NCBI GenBank assembly: GCA_017591395.1
Contig: WEDG01000411.1
Location: 1 to 64,000 of the forward strand
Direction: 5' to 3'
DNA: 64,000 nt
DNA from: Schistocephalus solidus
Lineage: Eukaryota > Platyhelminthes > Cestoda > Diphyllobothriidea > Diphyllobothriidae
Made by a program: the position numbers and the translations under genes. This document shows, piece by piece, positions 1 through 10,984 of this stretch. Below the pieces are notes generated by a model that saw only the letters and a program-made list of their open reading frames with translations, was not told the DNA's origin and ran no database searches. Within the stretch, counting starts at the first letter, position 1. Every line of letters begins with the position of its first letter.

Positions 1-61
1 AAATCAAAACGGCCCTGAGACACTAGAATTTATTGAAAATATTATAAAAATTTCTTAATTT

Positions 62-160
62 AAAAGGCCCAACGGTCAACTTCTGTTGCTTTGTATTTAT
101 TTCCACGGTACTATATTTGTATGATGGGACCTCTGGGCCTTACTAATTAATATCCGGGTC
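62..160 (+). mobile_element. LINE 3'-end fragment
   Basis: The stretch from about 87 resembles the 3' ends at 6,370-6,460 and 20,300-20,395. All share a TTTGTATTTATTT run, a short AT-rich spacer, and then a GATGGGxCCTCTGGGCCTTA block. It carries no coding sequence. I read it as the 3' tail of a degraded lineage B LINE; only this tail is seen here. Confidence 0.5.
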
Positions 161-254
161 GAGAGGTTCTCGATTACGCCATACTACTGGAATCCGCGTT
201 TTACAACGTGGCGGTTGCCTATTGGTGAAAGCTTCGATCGCTCGCAGGTCCTCC

Positions 255-760
255 CCAATGAGCATCCCTTCAAAATATACAATATATCACATAATTTCTT
301 CTTTTCCGGAAAGGAAGTTAAACCTGTACCACATGTATGTTCTTCACTATCGCTGGTGCGCTGCCCTCTTTGGGCTGATGAACGCCTCTGACAGCAGTAA
401 GATTGGAAAAATTTGAGAGGGTTTTTTGCTACTCGAAGACTATTTTCTCTTCCTGGATCCGGCATCCCTAAACTGATGATAAATGCAAGTTAGCAAACAT
501 TAAAATTCTGTAGGATAGCAGAATCGAAGCCGGTCTCTGCTTCCTGTTTCGCGTTAACTCTAGTCCACATCTCCCACTAATTAACGCCCTCGCTCCAGTA
601 AATCGACCCTATGCCGCTCGTAATTCATCCCTGATCATTTCACCACTCATTGGCTCCACAACTAATCATTCTCAGGTTTTTGCTGTGCGGCCTTTGCAGA
701 AATTCGATCTGCATGAGGCGATAATGCTAGCTTTTTCGTGTTACTTAGACCTAAGTCTTT
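255..760 (+). pseudogene. LINE lineage B reverse transcriptase, C-terminal fragment
   Basis: This stretch matches 5,112-5,530 base for base at roughly 80% by eye. Conceptual translation over several frames gives the post-RT segment of CR1/Jockey-type ORF2: a LFGLMNASD block near 365-395, a DYFLFLDP-like block near 445-470, and a region rich in RVNSS/ALA that leads toward the expected WNxLP end. It has frameshifts and stops, and it lacks all RT catalytic motifs. It is a 5'-truncated dead copy. Its last 50 bases (682-733) occur inverted at 5,060-5,111. Confidence 0.6.
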
Positions 761-775
761 TATGGTTTATCGTTC

Positions 776-1255
776 TAAAATTGTACTATTTTGAAAACTA
801 TTGGTCCACAGGGAAGCTTGGGGCCAAAACACATGAAACTAATACTCTGAATGAAGAAAACTCCATCTGCCAAGTACAGCTCCAACGTGAGAGCATAGAG
901 TAGATCAGTGCTGATTTTATCCACGCAACTATTGGCAGTGTTGTCTTTAGGAAAATGAATAAATGCACTCGTGATCGGCTGAGGCGTTGAGTAGCAATTA
1001 CCTACTAAGACCTTCTTGGCAGCGCGGTTGAGACCAAGTAGTTGGCTAATGAAGTCAAGGAGAGGAGATTGGATGCTGATTGCTTCCAGTTTCACCAGAA
1101 GAACGCTCGTGTGAAAGCTTGCTTTGCTCAGGTCAGCTGCATCCACAGCCACTGACTGCTGCTAATTACAAAGGAAAGTGACGAGGTAAAGAAAAAGCTA
1201 AGTGACACATTTCGCTTGATCTCCCAGGTAGATAACCATACTGCGAGTCTCTTAA
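776..1255. other. Unassigned stretch next to LINE remains
   Basis: A 125-codon open frame exists on the minus strand (775-1,152) but shows no domain I recognise. It has no intron or promoter evidence. It lies where the thumb and C-terminus of the minus-strand lineage B element would be expected, yet the translation does not resemble them. It is probably decayed repeat. Confidence 0.3.
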
Positions 1256-1259
1256 GAGC

Positions 1260-2512
1260 TTATTTTCTAAGCAAAAAGACAAGAATGTGATTAAAAGGAT
1301 AAAGACTACTAGAAAATGATATTCCCAGATCCTTTATAACTCCGGGCACATTTAGGTCGCAACCGTATGTATGCTTAGGTGGGGCTGATGGTTGTCGCCA
1401 ATAACCATAACAGAGCACTTGTGCACTTGTACCACTGAGCCAAGGCTTGAAGATCCTTTTTAAGCGCTCAAGCACGACGTTGCGATCGACCGGTTTATAT
1501 CGATTGACAACTTTTAAATCGTCAGCGTACATAAAAAGGGCCTACCATACTGAAAACAATCAGAATATCGTTGACAAAACGTAAACTAGAAGCGGGCGAG
1601 CACGCTGCCCTGAATAACTCTGCTCCTCATATGCGTGGGGTTGGAGATAACATCAGACATTTTCACCCGTTGTGCGCAAGCATTCAGTTAGAGGATATTA
1701 AGTTTAGAAGCTTGTTACATATGCCGAAGGAGGCAAGTTTTAGCAGTAGGAGGTTGTGGTCAACACAACCAAAAGCCTTCGTAAAATAGAAGTAAACGGT
1801 GTAAATTGCAAAACCACTGTCTCTAGATTGTAGCACATAGCGGGTGTCACGATCGTTTTCAATAAAAAACATGCTTAGCCGCATTTAGTTGGTTATTCTT
1901 TGTTATGTGACGCATCAGCTTATCTTTGATCAAGGTCTCTAAGATCTTCAAGGCTACTTTTAGTGTATTTATTTGCCTAAAGTCGTCGAATTACGTAGTT
2001 CAGCCGCGTTTGAGTATATGCAGAATGTGTGATTCCTTCAATAAAATAGGGAAATTTTCACTTTCAAGAGCAAGATTAAATATCTTATACAGAAGGGAAA
2101 AAACATTATCGTTTGCATCCGCCTTTAGAACGCTGACCGGGACGCCATCTGGTCCAGGACTGTAAGATTGACGAAAACGCCAAATGGCTACGGTCACGTC
2201 CCAGAGGGTAAAAGTTATGGTTTCGAGGACGTTACTGGTCCAAAACCGGACGTTAGGAAAGGGAGTGACAGTATGTTTACTAGACGTTCTAGACAAGAAA
2301 GCATTGAAGGTATCAGCAGTCAACTAAGCGTCGGCTATAGGGTTTCCTAAGGCGTTTCGAAGTACGGGGTGCTGCATTTTTCTCTGCACTTTTACTGTGC
2401 GTGAAAAGAGCTTCGCAACATTTAACGAAGGATTTTTGGCAAAGTTAACCTCATCAGCTAGTCGTTTTTCGTCAGACAGCCTCTTAGCTTCTTCAAAGAT
2501 TTGTTGGATCAA
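1260..2512 (-). pseudogene. LINE lineage B reverse transcriptase (broken)
   Basis: The RT of a non-LTR element copies its own RNA at a nicked chromosomal target. Visible in order on the minus strand: an N-terminal linker (2,324-2,512); a SPGPDGVPVSVLK block in 2,000-2,323; motif A as YFYFTKAFGCVDHNLLL in 1,684-1,884; motif B as SRVIQGSVL near 1,600; and the active-site YADD at 1,519-1,530, followed by LKVVNRY. The motif A aspartate expected in YFDFTKAFD is a tyrosine here, which alone would inactivate the enzyme. At least three frameshifts or stops separate the blocks. The + strand copy at 15.1-16.0 kb keeps YFDFTKAF but has lost the YADD. Confidence 0.8.
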
Positions 2513-2870
2513 AGGCAGGACGGAGGTGTCAGTTTTGTAGATTTAAACAACGGGATAGTCTACGCAGTCTACGGCGGAATGATAAAGGGAGGAAGTCTTC
2601 ATTCTTGAAATTTATTATTTTTTTTATGGGAAACAAGACGAGAAATGATGTGACCTAGAATTTGTTAAAAAGTATCAGTACAAATATTCACATCCGAACA
2701 TACAAAGAAGTTAGTCCAATCGTGGGAATTTAGGTGTGTTAGCAATTCACTCATATTTGCTGATCTGAAATCATGGAAGAAGCTACATTTTTGGAAAACG
2801 TTTCATTAGCCTCTAGCTCTAGTTTAAAAAGACCTATAGCATGATCAGAACTCCCAAGTAGATCTAAGGG

Positions 2871-3500
2871 TTACAATGGCAATGGCTGACAACCTCTACA
2901 GAAAATACGATCAAGTATGTTTGATCCTCGGGTGGGAAAATCCACTACCTGGTCCCACATGCTTTTATCTATGGCCTCAAGTAGGTCTTTGAACTTTACA
3001 GGACCAGAAGTTCGAAAACAATGAACTTCAGGAAGATTGAAGTCACCTGCAGTCAAGCAGTACTTCAGATTTCGGTCATCTGCGGCGAGAAATGCCTGCG
3101 AGAGACAAAGATCGTAATCCTCGCTGGCATTGGGTGGGCGATAGACACTAACAACGAATAAATATTAGTTATCTTATAGAATTACTCAGAGCCAACAGCT
3201 ATCTTCGTCCGCAGTAAATTTGCGATTGTCCAACGGAAGAAATGTAAGTGGTTGACTAAAATAGATGCAGCTTCCTTCGCCACAGTCTTCGTTTCGATCG
3301 TTACGAATATAATCATACCCTCATGTCGACCATTCCGAATGTAAGCGTAGCCTAGAATAGAGAGTTTGGGGTCGGATACACAGGGTGTTGCCCATATCTC
3401 TGTAATTATTAAAATTTCAGGTTGGTGAATGAAAATCAGGGTCTGGAGCATAGGCATCTTATTAAGCAGAGACCTGGCATTTAAGACGAATAATTTAAGC
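2871..3500 (-). pseudogene. LINE lineage B AP-type endonuclease (broken)
   Basis: The minus strand encodes the start of an exonuclease-endonuclease-phosphatase fold. An LNARSLLNK segment (about 3,455-3,490) holds the metal-site Asn. It is followed by PEILIITEIWATP with the catalytic Glu, SVYRPP near 3,130-3,150, and AGDFNLPEV (about 3,020-3,055) with the Asp/Asn pair. The expected RxDR-RGGG loop is degraded and no SDH end motif is clear. The domain nicks target DNA to prime reverse transcription. The spacing before the RT domain fits the family. Stops and a frameshift near 3,180 make it non-functional. Confidence 0.75.
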
Positions 3501-3890
3501 GGTCACGTTTTTGGTTTCTGAAAAGGGAGAGTTGGGCTGTCAGAGTGACTGCCTTCGGCCAAATAAATGATCTTTTCACTTGAACTATTTGTCCGTTTCT
3601 TATTTGGAGATGTGCCTCGCCATGGGCCCTTCGCGTTTCCATTATTTTAAGTAACTGTCTTATTTTCATTCGCTCTTTCAGCCCGTATTCCAAATGAAAA
3701 AAAACTTCAGAATGAAGGCCACGTAGAATAACTTTTCTCTGTAGCATGAGCTGCGCCTGTGCTTCGTTTTTCCAAGATGATTTTAAGAGGTTGTGGTCGA
3801 GGATTTGATTTGGGTGCTGACAGAGCCTTCCCTATTCTATATGCCTCGAGAATGTGAATGTTGCCGTCCGTTAAAAACGTTTTTTGCATA
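3481..3890 (-). pseudogene. LINE ORF1-like protein fragment
   Basis: Two overlapping open frames (3,707-3,889 and 3,481-3,747) together resemble the ORF1 fragment of the lineage A element at 11,000-11,378. Both have ILEAYRIGK or VIKAYRICK, then a PRPLKIxLE strand, then HxEVFF, then an alternating basic stretch ending in NGQIVQ or KGKVVQ. In CR1-type elements this region is an RNA-binding RRM-like and C-terminal domain. A frameshift splits it near 3,740. Confidence 0.6.
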
Positions 3891-4019
3891 CAATTGAAGG
3901 GAGATCCAAGTCATGTTTAACTCGCTCCTTTTGAATAATTTCTATCTTCCCTGAAATTAACTTTAGACTTTATCAAATGTTTTTTCTCTCCATTCTTGAA
4001 CATTTCTGTCCATTGTTTG

Positions 4020-4365
4020 GTTAAATGACCGAGTGTAGCCGTTTTAAAAGTGGGAAGTTCCAAAGACATTTTACTCGAAAACTCTTACCTCCGACCATTT
4101 CAACTACTTCATACTCGAATAGGTGCCAGCTAAAAAAACCTAAAATTTCTATTGTTTAGGAGACTGAAAAGCTGGCTTCTGCCTCACTTATCGCCTTGCT
4201 TATAGTTTAAATATTCCCCGAATTCCAGCCCTAAACCCCCGTTATTTGTCCGTACAACCTACGTTATTCTTCACTGATTATGCCGCCTTCTATATCCCTA
4301 CCACCTAAACGCCCTCTGTTCTTTGCTTCCAGGTAGTGCTTTTTGGTATAACCTGTCAATCGTGG
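4020..4365 (+). pseudogene. LINE lineage B RT C-terminal fragment
   Basis: This is a degraded match to 13,850-14,180. Shared landmarks include a CATAGACATTT/CAAAGACATTT block, TCAATTACTTC/TCAACTACTTC, GATGCCAGCT/GGTGCCAGCT, and the closing CTCTxTTCTTTGCTxCxAGGTA run followed by TTGGAATAAC or TTGGTATAACC (which codes WNNL in intact copies). No open frame survives. Confidence 0.55.
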
Positions 4366-4369
4366 TGTT

Positions 4370-5040
4370 GACCATATTTTGACTGTTGACAATCTTTTTG
4401 GGCTCCTCTGTTGATGGTCTTAGATATCAGCAATACGAGTATTGTGGTTGATTCTCTGGCAATTCTACCATGAACTTTACGATCTCTACGGTCCTTTCCT
4501 CGTTTGACCCTAAGCATACGGATGATACCTGCAAAGGTTTTTTGTCTAGAATCATTGACGGTTACACTTATAGCCAATAAATACGCATTGGGATCACACC
4601 TGCAGTACTGAAAAGTGGCCTCTATCGTTAAATGATTTTCCCCACGTGGATGAGAGTTTTGAACACTCAATCGCCCGCATCAGCATGTCCGTCCTACCAA
4701 ACGCGTATGTTTTTCGCCTAGGAGTGACATTTTTTTCTCGCTAAAATCCCGCCAATCCCATTCAAGATATGTCTCTACCATAAAAATCACCAAGGAATTT
4801 TTTCAATGTCTGCTCTTTTATCTAATGTTTTGACCACACTGATTTGTGTCAATTGTCATCTCTAAAAGCCGACCTTATATTCAAACTTAACTGTACACGA
4901 TTTCGCATTCGTTTTAATTAATTTTTATCCAATGACAGTGCCCTTCCGGGTACTCAAATAAACATATATGTTTCTTTCTATCTAACTCAAAATTGGGTGT
5001 GTGGTATTCAACGGATAAAGTTTGACTTTCATTTTGAATT
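4370..5040. other. Unassigned stretch
   Basis: A 104-codon minus-strand frame (4,356-4,670) has basic composition and no recognised domain. The rest is AT-rich and without landmarks. Its position between LINE fragments suggests old repeat. Confidence 0.3.
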
Positions 5041-5059
5041 CCAGTAGGGTTACACGAAT

Positions 5060-5111
5060 AAGCTAGCACTATCGCCTCATGCAGATCGAATTTCTGCAAA
5101 GGCTGCACAGA
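5060..5111 (-). repeat. Inverted copy of 682-733
   Basis: The 52 bases here are the reverse complement of 682-733 with about three differences, and weaker similarity continues toward 5,045. On the minus strand it reads through PLQKFDLHEA. The match is better than the flanking direct repeat (255-680 against 5,112-5,530). Confidence 0.8.
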
Positions 5112-6465
5112 TATGTGGTTTTATATCACATAATTTCTTCCTTCGGGTAAGAAAGTTAAACCTGTACCGCATGTATATTCTTCCTTTCCTAGAATACTGC
5201 TGTCCCCTCTTTGGGCTGATGAACGCCTCTGACCGCAGTTTGATTGAAAAAGTTGAGAGGGTTTAACTCGAAGACTATTTTCTCTTCCTGGATCCAGTAT
5301 CTCTTATACGGATAGATGACAGTTAGCAAACATTTACTTTCTGTGGGTTAGAAGACTCGAAACCGGTCTCTGCTTCCTGTTTCGCGTTAACTCTAGCCCA
5401 AATCTCCCACGAATTAACGCTCTCGCTCTGGTATATCAACCCTTTGCCACGCGTAATTCCTCCATGATCATTTCACCACTCCTTACCTCCACAACTAATC
5501 GTTCTCAGTTTTTGCCTTAAAACATGCTTTCATATGGAATAACCTTCCACTGCAAATTAGGTTGTCGTCTACATAAGCTATTTTCAAAACCAAAATACGC
5601 AAAAATTTAACTTCGAAAGATAAAAAAGTCCTTAGCGTCTGTTTTCTTCCCATACTCGCAGTTTTTGATTTTGAAAAGGGTCCTCCTGGCATTTGAGGCA
5701 GCTCTCTTGATATTTTATTGGTCTTTTATTATATTTCCATCATCCTCTGCAGAGTCAATCTTTGCATTCACGTTTTCGTCCCCCCTTTTAAACTTCCATC
5801 ATCAACTCTTGACAACCTTGATACTTTCCTCCGATTTTGCCACCCCGACAATGGTCTCCAGGTTCAGTTGTTTATCAAGGTGGGGTCTGATGGTTTTGCC
5901 TCTTTGATTAATTGACTTTTCAGTCAGCAAGGTCGCATCTCGATGATGATGATCTAATGACCTCTACTGTCCCCTCTTAATTTTCGACCCTGGTGTCCAC
6001 GATGATTTCTTCCTCTCTCGCCTCCACCGGTCGTTACAAACAGTAGCTCTGACTGTCATATTATCTCTCACAAAATAAGGGAGCATTCCAAACCCTCATA
6101 CGTTTTCAGCAACATCACAATACTATCCCATTGCATCTAGTTATTAATTGTTTAGTGAAGCAGTATTTTTTCCTAATTTTTTTTTTAATTGGCGGCTCGC
6201 CAAATTCCGCCTCCGTTTTAACCGTAGGAGTTTTTTTACTGCTTCTTTTCTAGTTCACCGTTTATGTCAAAGATTGTTGACTTTTGATTTAAAAATGGCA
6301 AATCGTTCTGAATTGGATATGCCTACCGTATTGTTCATTTATGCTGTTAATATGGCTGCTGACATATTGCAGCAATTATCCACTTTGTATTTATTTATAC
6401 CGCGATAGTAAGTTTGAAATGACGGGGCTCTCTTGGCCTTAAATATACAATTTACTTATTTATTA
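5112..6465 (+). mobile_element. 5'-truncated LINE lineage B copy with 3' end
   Basis: It begins with the RT C-terminal segment (5,112-5,570): EYCCPLFGLMNASD-like near 5,195-5,240, then SASCFALTLA, then AFIWNNLPLQIRLSST-like near 5,520-5,570 after a frameshift. A degraded region follows (5,600-6,140), and then a 3' UTR (6,145-6,465) whose last 180 bases match 20,245-20,395. The UTR ends in TTAAATATACAATTTA and a TTTA-rich tail. The 5' truncation is typical of target-primed reverse transcription. No catalytic RT motif is present. Confidence 0.65.
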
Positions 6466-6469
6466 ATTA

Positions 6470-7265
6470 ACTAATAGTAGTTGTCATTTTCCAATTTCTG
6501 TATCGTTAACCGTTATATTTCTAGCAATACATCTAAAAAACTTTCATAAGCGTATTCAACCTTTTTACATCGGAAGTAATTAGACTTATATATTGTATAA
6601 TGACGACCGAACAGGCTACTAATCTGGCGTCTTTGGGAAATCTCCCCAATGAAGACATATTTTTAGATTCTGAAAATCACTCTCGTCGAAGGATATCAAC
6701 CTCTCTTAGGTGGCAGAAATGTAACGCAACAGGAGACTGGAGAGGTTTTTTAAGTGGATTGAAGACTCACTTTTGGCGTGAACCCAGGATTAGGTAGCAG
6801 TGATTTAATGTCAGTGATGATGCTGGTGCCTCCTTCCACTCTTAAACGCTGAACACGTCCCCACGGTTATCGTCACCGAATATTTGGTTATCCAACGGAT
6901 CTGACAGAATTCCCCCCACCCCATACGGTATATATCTGCATGTAAAGCTCCTTTCCTTATTTTCTATGGTACCCTATCAAACATTTATATCGTTCTTATT
7001 ACAAGAACTCATTTCCTACATTTCTGTCGTTTCTTCTAATGACCGTTGCGTTTAAGTGATCGGCATGGTGATAAAAGACCGTATTCATTACGCGCACCAA
7101 CTAATTACAAAAACAGGTGCGTAAAAATAATAATAGTGTAAGTTAATGCCCGTTTACAGGCATTATCACAGGAAATATTCAGTGGGGCTCAGGCTGGCAG
7201 TTAAAAACACTATTGAATATCTATATCATTATAAGTGGTTTTCTTATCTTTATGTTATTCAGGAG
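6470..7265. other. Unassigned stretch
   Basis: One 65-codon frame on the plus strand (6,600-6,797) has no recognised domain. The remainder is AT-rich, with no RNA gene or transposon landmark that I can see. Confidence 0.3.
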
Positions 7266-7274
7266 AAACAAATG

Positions 7275-7700
7275 CCACCTGTTATGGTGATAGCAGTTGA
7301 GATCAGGGAAGAGCTAACACAAGTGCAGTCTGCTTGCAGTCTCTCTGTCTTTGTTAGGAACTGGGATTCTGCCCCAAGCAAGAGGGCTTCCGTGGACGGT
7401 AGCTCACTGTCTGCCGAAGAAGTCCACGGGTTTAGAATTTAGAATTTATATTTGGTAAGCACCGGGAAGGCACTGTCTTAGCAAACATTAGTAACGAAAT
7501 AAAGTTATGACAATTTGTGCAGATAATATGTACAAATACATAACTTGTCCTGCTATGTCAACAGTTAGCGATGTTTTGGTATAAGTGGTGGAATAGAAAA
7601 AATAGGCAGTGAAATAAAAACTCCTACCGTAAATATGGAGGCAGAGTTCAATAGGCTTTCATTTTTGAATAGAAGGTAGGAGAAAAAAACTCTTTAGGAA
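7275..7700 (+). repeat. Dispersed repeat R7, copy 1
   Basis: The first part (to 7,445) matches the reverse complement of 16,600-16,880. Shared landmarks are GATCAGxGAAGxGCTAACxCAAGTG, GCAGTCTCTCTGT and CCGAAGAAGTC. The second part (7,436-7,700) matches the reverse complement of 14,640-14,930, with AGAATTTATAT, GGGAAGGxACTGTC and ACAATTxTGxxCAGATAA-type blocks and a closing GTAGGAG. A 43-base piece also occurs at 18,478-18,522. A short in-frame match (SAPSKRASVD / SAPDKSASVD) hints at former coding, possibly LINE 5' sequence, but the class is unknown. Confidence 0.65.
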
Positions 7701-7941
7701 AAAATGGTCAGGTGGTAGAGTAGGTTTATACTAAAGTAACATTTTAGAATTAGATAATGAAACGCCGAGATCCAATTCAATTCAATTTATTGAGGGAAAT
7801 AGGCATGGGCCTTTGAGTACCCTATTTGTTACGTAAACTTAAGTGCGGTATACGGAGAAACCGTGTAAGTTGCAAAGGTACAAAAGGCGGTCATAAAATA
7901 TGACAAGTGGTGCACGACTCTCAAGGGTTAAGATAAATTTC

Positions 7942-9610
7942 TCATCGCTCAGGCTCGTTGCGGAACATAAAACTGTCAAGGTTCCTTTTAAAGCTTTCCA
8001 GCGATGGTGATATCACAACGTCTTTGGGGAGGGCATTCCATGGTTTAACCACTCTGACAGAGAAGGAGAACTTGTACACATCCAGTCTCGCCTGCTGGAC
8101 ACGCAGTTTCAATGGGTGACCTTGGAGATGGGTCGTGGTGGCAAATTCAAAGAAGTCCGAGTATTCCAGGCAACAATCCAATCCCTTCACAATGCTGAAT
8201 GTCTGCAGGAGATCACCGCGCATTTGCCTATAACTCAAAGGGAACATATTAAGATTCATACGATGGTTTGGATATGGCAAGGAGCTTTGAATTCTAACCA
8301 TTATTGTGGCTTTCCTCTGTACTCTGTCGAGGCAGTTCTGATCTTGAACTGTCCGGGGTTTCAGGCGTGCATAGCATATTCCAAATGCGGCCAAATGAAT
8401 GTTCCAAAGGTCTTAGCGAAAAGATCTTCATCGAAATCCAAAAAGGCTCGTCTGATGGCATGCAAAACCAAAATTGCGCTCTTCGCCACTTTCGAGCAAT
8501 GAGACAATGGTTTTAAGGTGGTGGTCGTCAGCACACCAAGGTCCTTTTGGGTTTCCACGTCTTTTAAGGCTTCACCGTTGAGAAAGTAACTTTTACTTTC
8601 GGCAGATCCAGATGGGTTGCCTAAGCGAAGTATTGTACAGTTTTCGACGTTGAACCGCAAAAGCCAATGATTCGACCACTCCTCCAACCAAGTTTAGTTG
8701 ATCTGCAGTTTATCTTCGCCAGCAGGGCTCTGGATTACATTCCACATTTTAATGTCATCGGCAAACATTGCTGCTTCACAGTCGAGATTCCTGACACAAT
8801 CATTCACGTATATTTAAAACAGTGTTTGCCCTAGTACTGAACCCTGAGGAACCCCACTCTCGACCGCAGCGGAACTTGACCTCTCTTGGCCGATGCACAC
8901 AACCTGGCACCAACCCACGAGGAAGTTTTCGATCAACTTGAGGAGGTTACCTCTGATTCCGATTCTTTCTAGCTTGTACAGCAGTCTCTCGAGCGGCACA
9001 GTATCGAAGGCCATTTGAAAGTCAATGAAGGCAATATGAACCACGTGTCTATCTTCAAGTGCTGACATCCACCTCTGGAGCGAATACAGCAAATTCGTTG
9101 TGCATGATCTTCCTTTTCTGACCCATGTTTACAGCTTGATAACAAATTATGAGTGTCTAGGAATTTCACCAATTCGCTCTTGATGATCCTTTCCATAATC
9201 TTGCCAAGGATGCATGTCAAGCTTATGGGTCTGTTGTTTGTCACTGACGCCCGGCTACCGCTTTTGTACAAGGGAGTTACATGTACCAGCTTCCAATCGA
9301 AAGGAAGTGTTCCGGAGTCAAAGGACTTTTGAAATAGCACTGACAGAGGTGCGGAAAGTTAATTGGCGAGTTCTATCAGAAGCTTGGGTGGAAGCTCGTC
9401 TGGTCCTGGGGATTTCGACTCTTTTAGTTCTTTGTTTTCCTTTTGGATCAGAAATTCTGAGCATAGTATGTGGCTAATGCTAGCAGTCAGTGGGTTACCC
9501 AATGAAGGACGAAGGAACCTTGCCTTGTTTGTGAAGACTGAGCGGCAGAACTGTGAAAAATACTCGGCTTTTTCCCTGTTTTTAGAAATTGAGACGCCCA
9601 CGGCAGTTTT
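7942..9610 (-). pseudogene. LINE lineage A reverse transcriptase and C-terminal domain
   Basis: The minus-strand blocks in order are: SPGPDELPPKLLIEL (9,359-9,601); LTCILGKIMERIIKSEL (8,969-9,340); motif A AFIDFQMAFDTV and motif B SGVPQGSVLG (8,814-9,092); active-site FADD (8,754-8,765); a WLLRFNVENC-type palm end and TQKDLGVL (8,361-8,687); and the C-terminal block with LDRVQRKAT, GHPLKLR and FSVRVVKPWNALP (7,942-8,394). The catalytic Asp residues of motifs A and C are kept. Breaks are a stop at 8,814, frameshifts near 9,090, 9,345 and 8,380, and a degraded linker at 9,610-9,840. The length and motif order match CR1-group ORF2. It is a recent enough copy to align end to end. Confidence 0.85.
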
Positions 9611-9837
9611 AATCAGCGGTATTTGATGTTTATTCCTTGTACATCTACGGAGGTAACTGTAGACTAACTTTGAATTCTAAATTGCCTTTTGCAGCAAAGT
9701 CTTCTCAAATTCTCTTCGCGTTTTAAGAATAAGGCTTCTAATTTTGTTTCTCTTTGCTTTATACTTATTAAAATAGGCGACTTGATTAGACTTGCAATAT
9801 TTTCTCCACAACTTGTGCTTCCTGTTTATTTCCCTTT

Positions 9838-10780
9838 TTAAAATTGCTGTCTAGTCACCCAGAACGCTTGCTGTGAAGTGACACTCGTTAGCGGGCAGTG
9901 GTTGTCAATAAGTTGCAGAAGAACATTTCGGAAGGACTCCCAATCTTCGTTCACGGTGCTCAAAAACATTGAGGTCCAGTTGATGTCTGTTAAATCTGCT
10001 CGCATCTGATGAAAGTTTCCTCGCCAAACGTTACGCCGTTTTTCCTCTATAGCAGGCGTAAAGGAGAATAAGGAGTAGTCCCACATAAGCACCATATGAT
10101 CACTATGACCAAGCGGAGGCATTGAAATAATCTCGTCAAAGCTGCTTGATGTTTTCATGAAAACCAGGTTGAGACAGTTAGCCCTTTGTCCTTCACGTGT
10201 TCTGGTGGGGGAAGGGACATGTTGTGTGAGGAGTGCCTTAAAGGTCTTTTGCAGAAAAACATAATCAAAAGTCGATTTCGGGCATGATGATTGAACAGTG
10301 CTCCAGTTAATTCCTGGTGCGTTGAAGTCACCCATAATCATGACATTAGGTTGACTGGATAAATTTTCTAATTGTTCCAACGACTGGGTGTCCGCGACTC
10401 GGTCTATCCTAGGTGGCCGATAGACAATGAGGACATCTAGACATGGAGAGCCAAGAGCCTTGATGTTCAACCATATGGCTTCCGTGCTAAATGCAAACTT
10501 GCTCGTCTTGTCAGACACTATTAGCACGTCTTTCACATCACAATTATTCCACCACCTTGTCGGTTTTCTCTGTCCCTCCGATATATTTGGTATACAGACA
10601 ATGTTATTTCGTATCTCGAATACTGCCCGACAGCCAGGTTTCGATTACTGCTATCACATCCGGAGATACTTCGGCAAGACAAATTTTTAACTCGTCAAGT
10701 TTTGATAAAAGGCTTTGTGCATTTGTATACAAGCACTTCAATTTTGCGCCAACCAAATTTCCTGTTGCGTTTGTCAATTT
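9838..10780 (-). pseudogene. LINE lineage A AP-type endonuclease
   Basis: The endonuclease half of ORF2 is nearly complete on the minus strand. It starts with CLYTNAQSLLSKLDELK (about 10,700-10,750, metal-site Asn), then PDVIAVIETWL (catalytic Glu). One in-frame stop follows near 10,615, then YRRDRENRQGGG (about 10,545-10,585). After a frameshift a 232-codon open stretch (9,838-10,536) carries VYRPPR, MGDFNAPGINW, a CLNLVF block and GHSDHM, the final catalytic Asp-His. All key residues of the fold can be seen. Only the stop near 10,615 and the frameshift near 10,535 separate it from a readable domain. Confidence 0.85.
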
Positions 10781-10984
10781 TATGGGCCCAACTGCGTCTT
10801 CTCTAACGTCAAGTTCGTATGTCTCTTCCGTTTCTTGATGATTTTCAGTAACTCTGGTTTCTTTAGTGAGAACGCTGGGCGTTACGGAACCAGTTCTGAC
10901 ATCTCTTTGGGCAATTGGTTCCCTGATGGTTTTGGCGCTAGTGAGGTGGCTGCCATTGTCCTTAGAACAATCGGTTGGTTCAAT

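Larger units (their letters stand above)
1260..3900 (-). mobile_element. Decayed non-LTR retrotransposon, lineage B (CR1/Jockey-like)
   Basis: Reading the minus strand from 3,900 to 1,260 gives the order ORF1 C-terminal part, AP endonuclease, linker, reverse transcriptase, which is the standard order of CR1/Jockey-group LINEs. Each part is recognisable but split by stops and frameshifts, so the copy is dead. The 5' part of ORF1 and the RT C-terminus with 3' UTR are missing or unrecognisable. The same lineage recurs at 11.67-13.34 kb and 15.09-16.58 kb. Confidence 0.8.
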
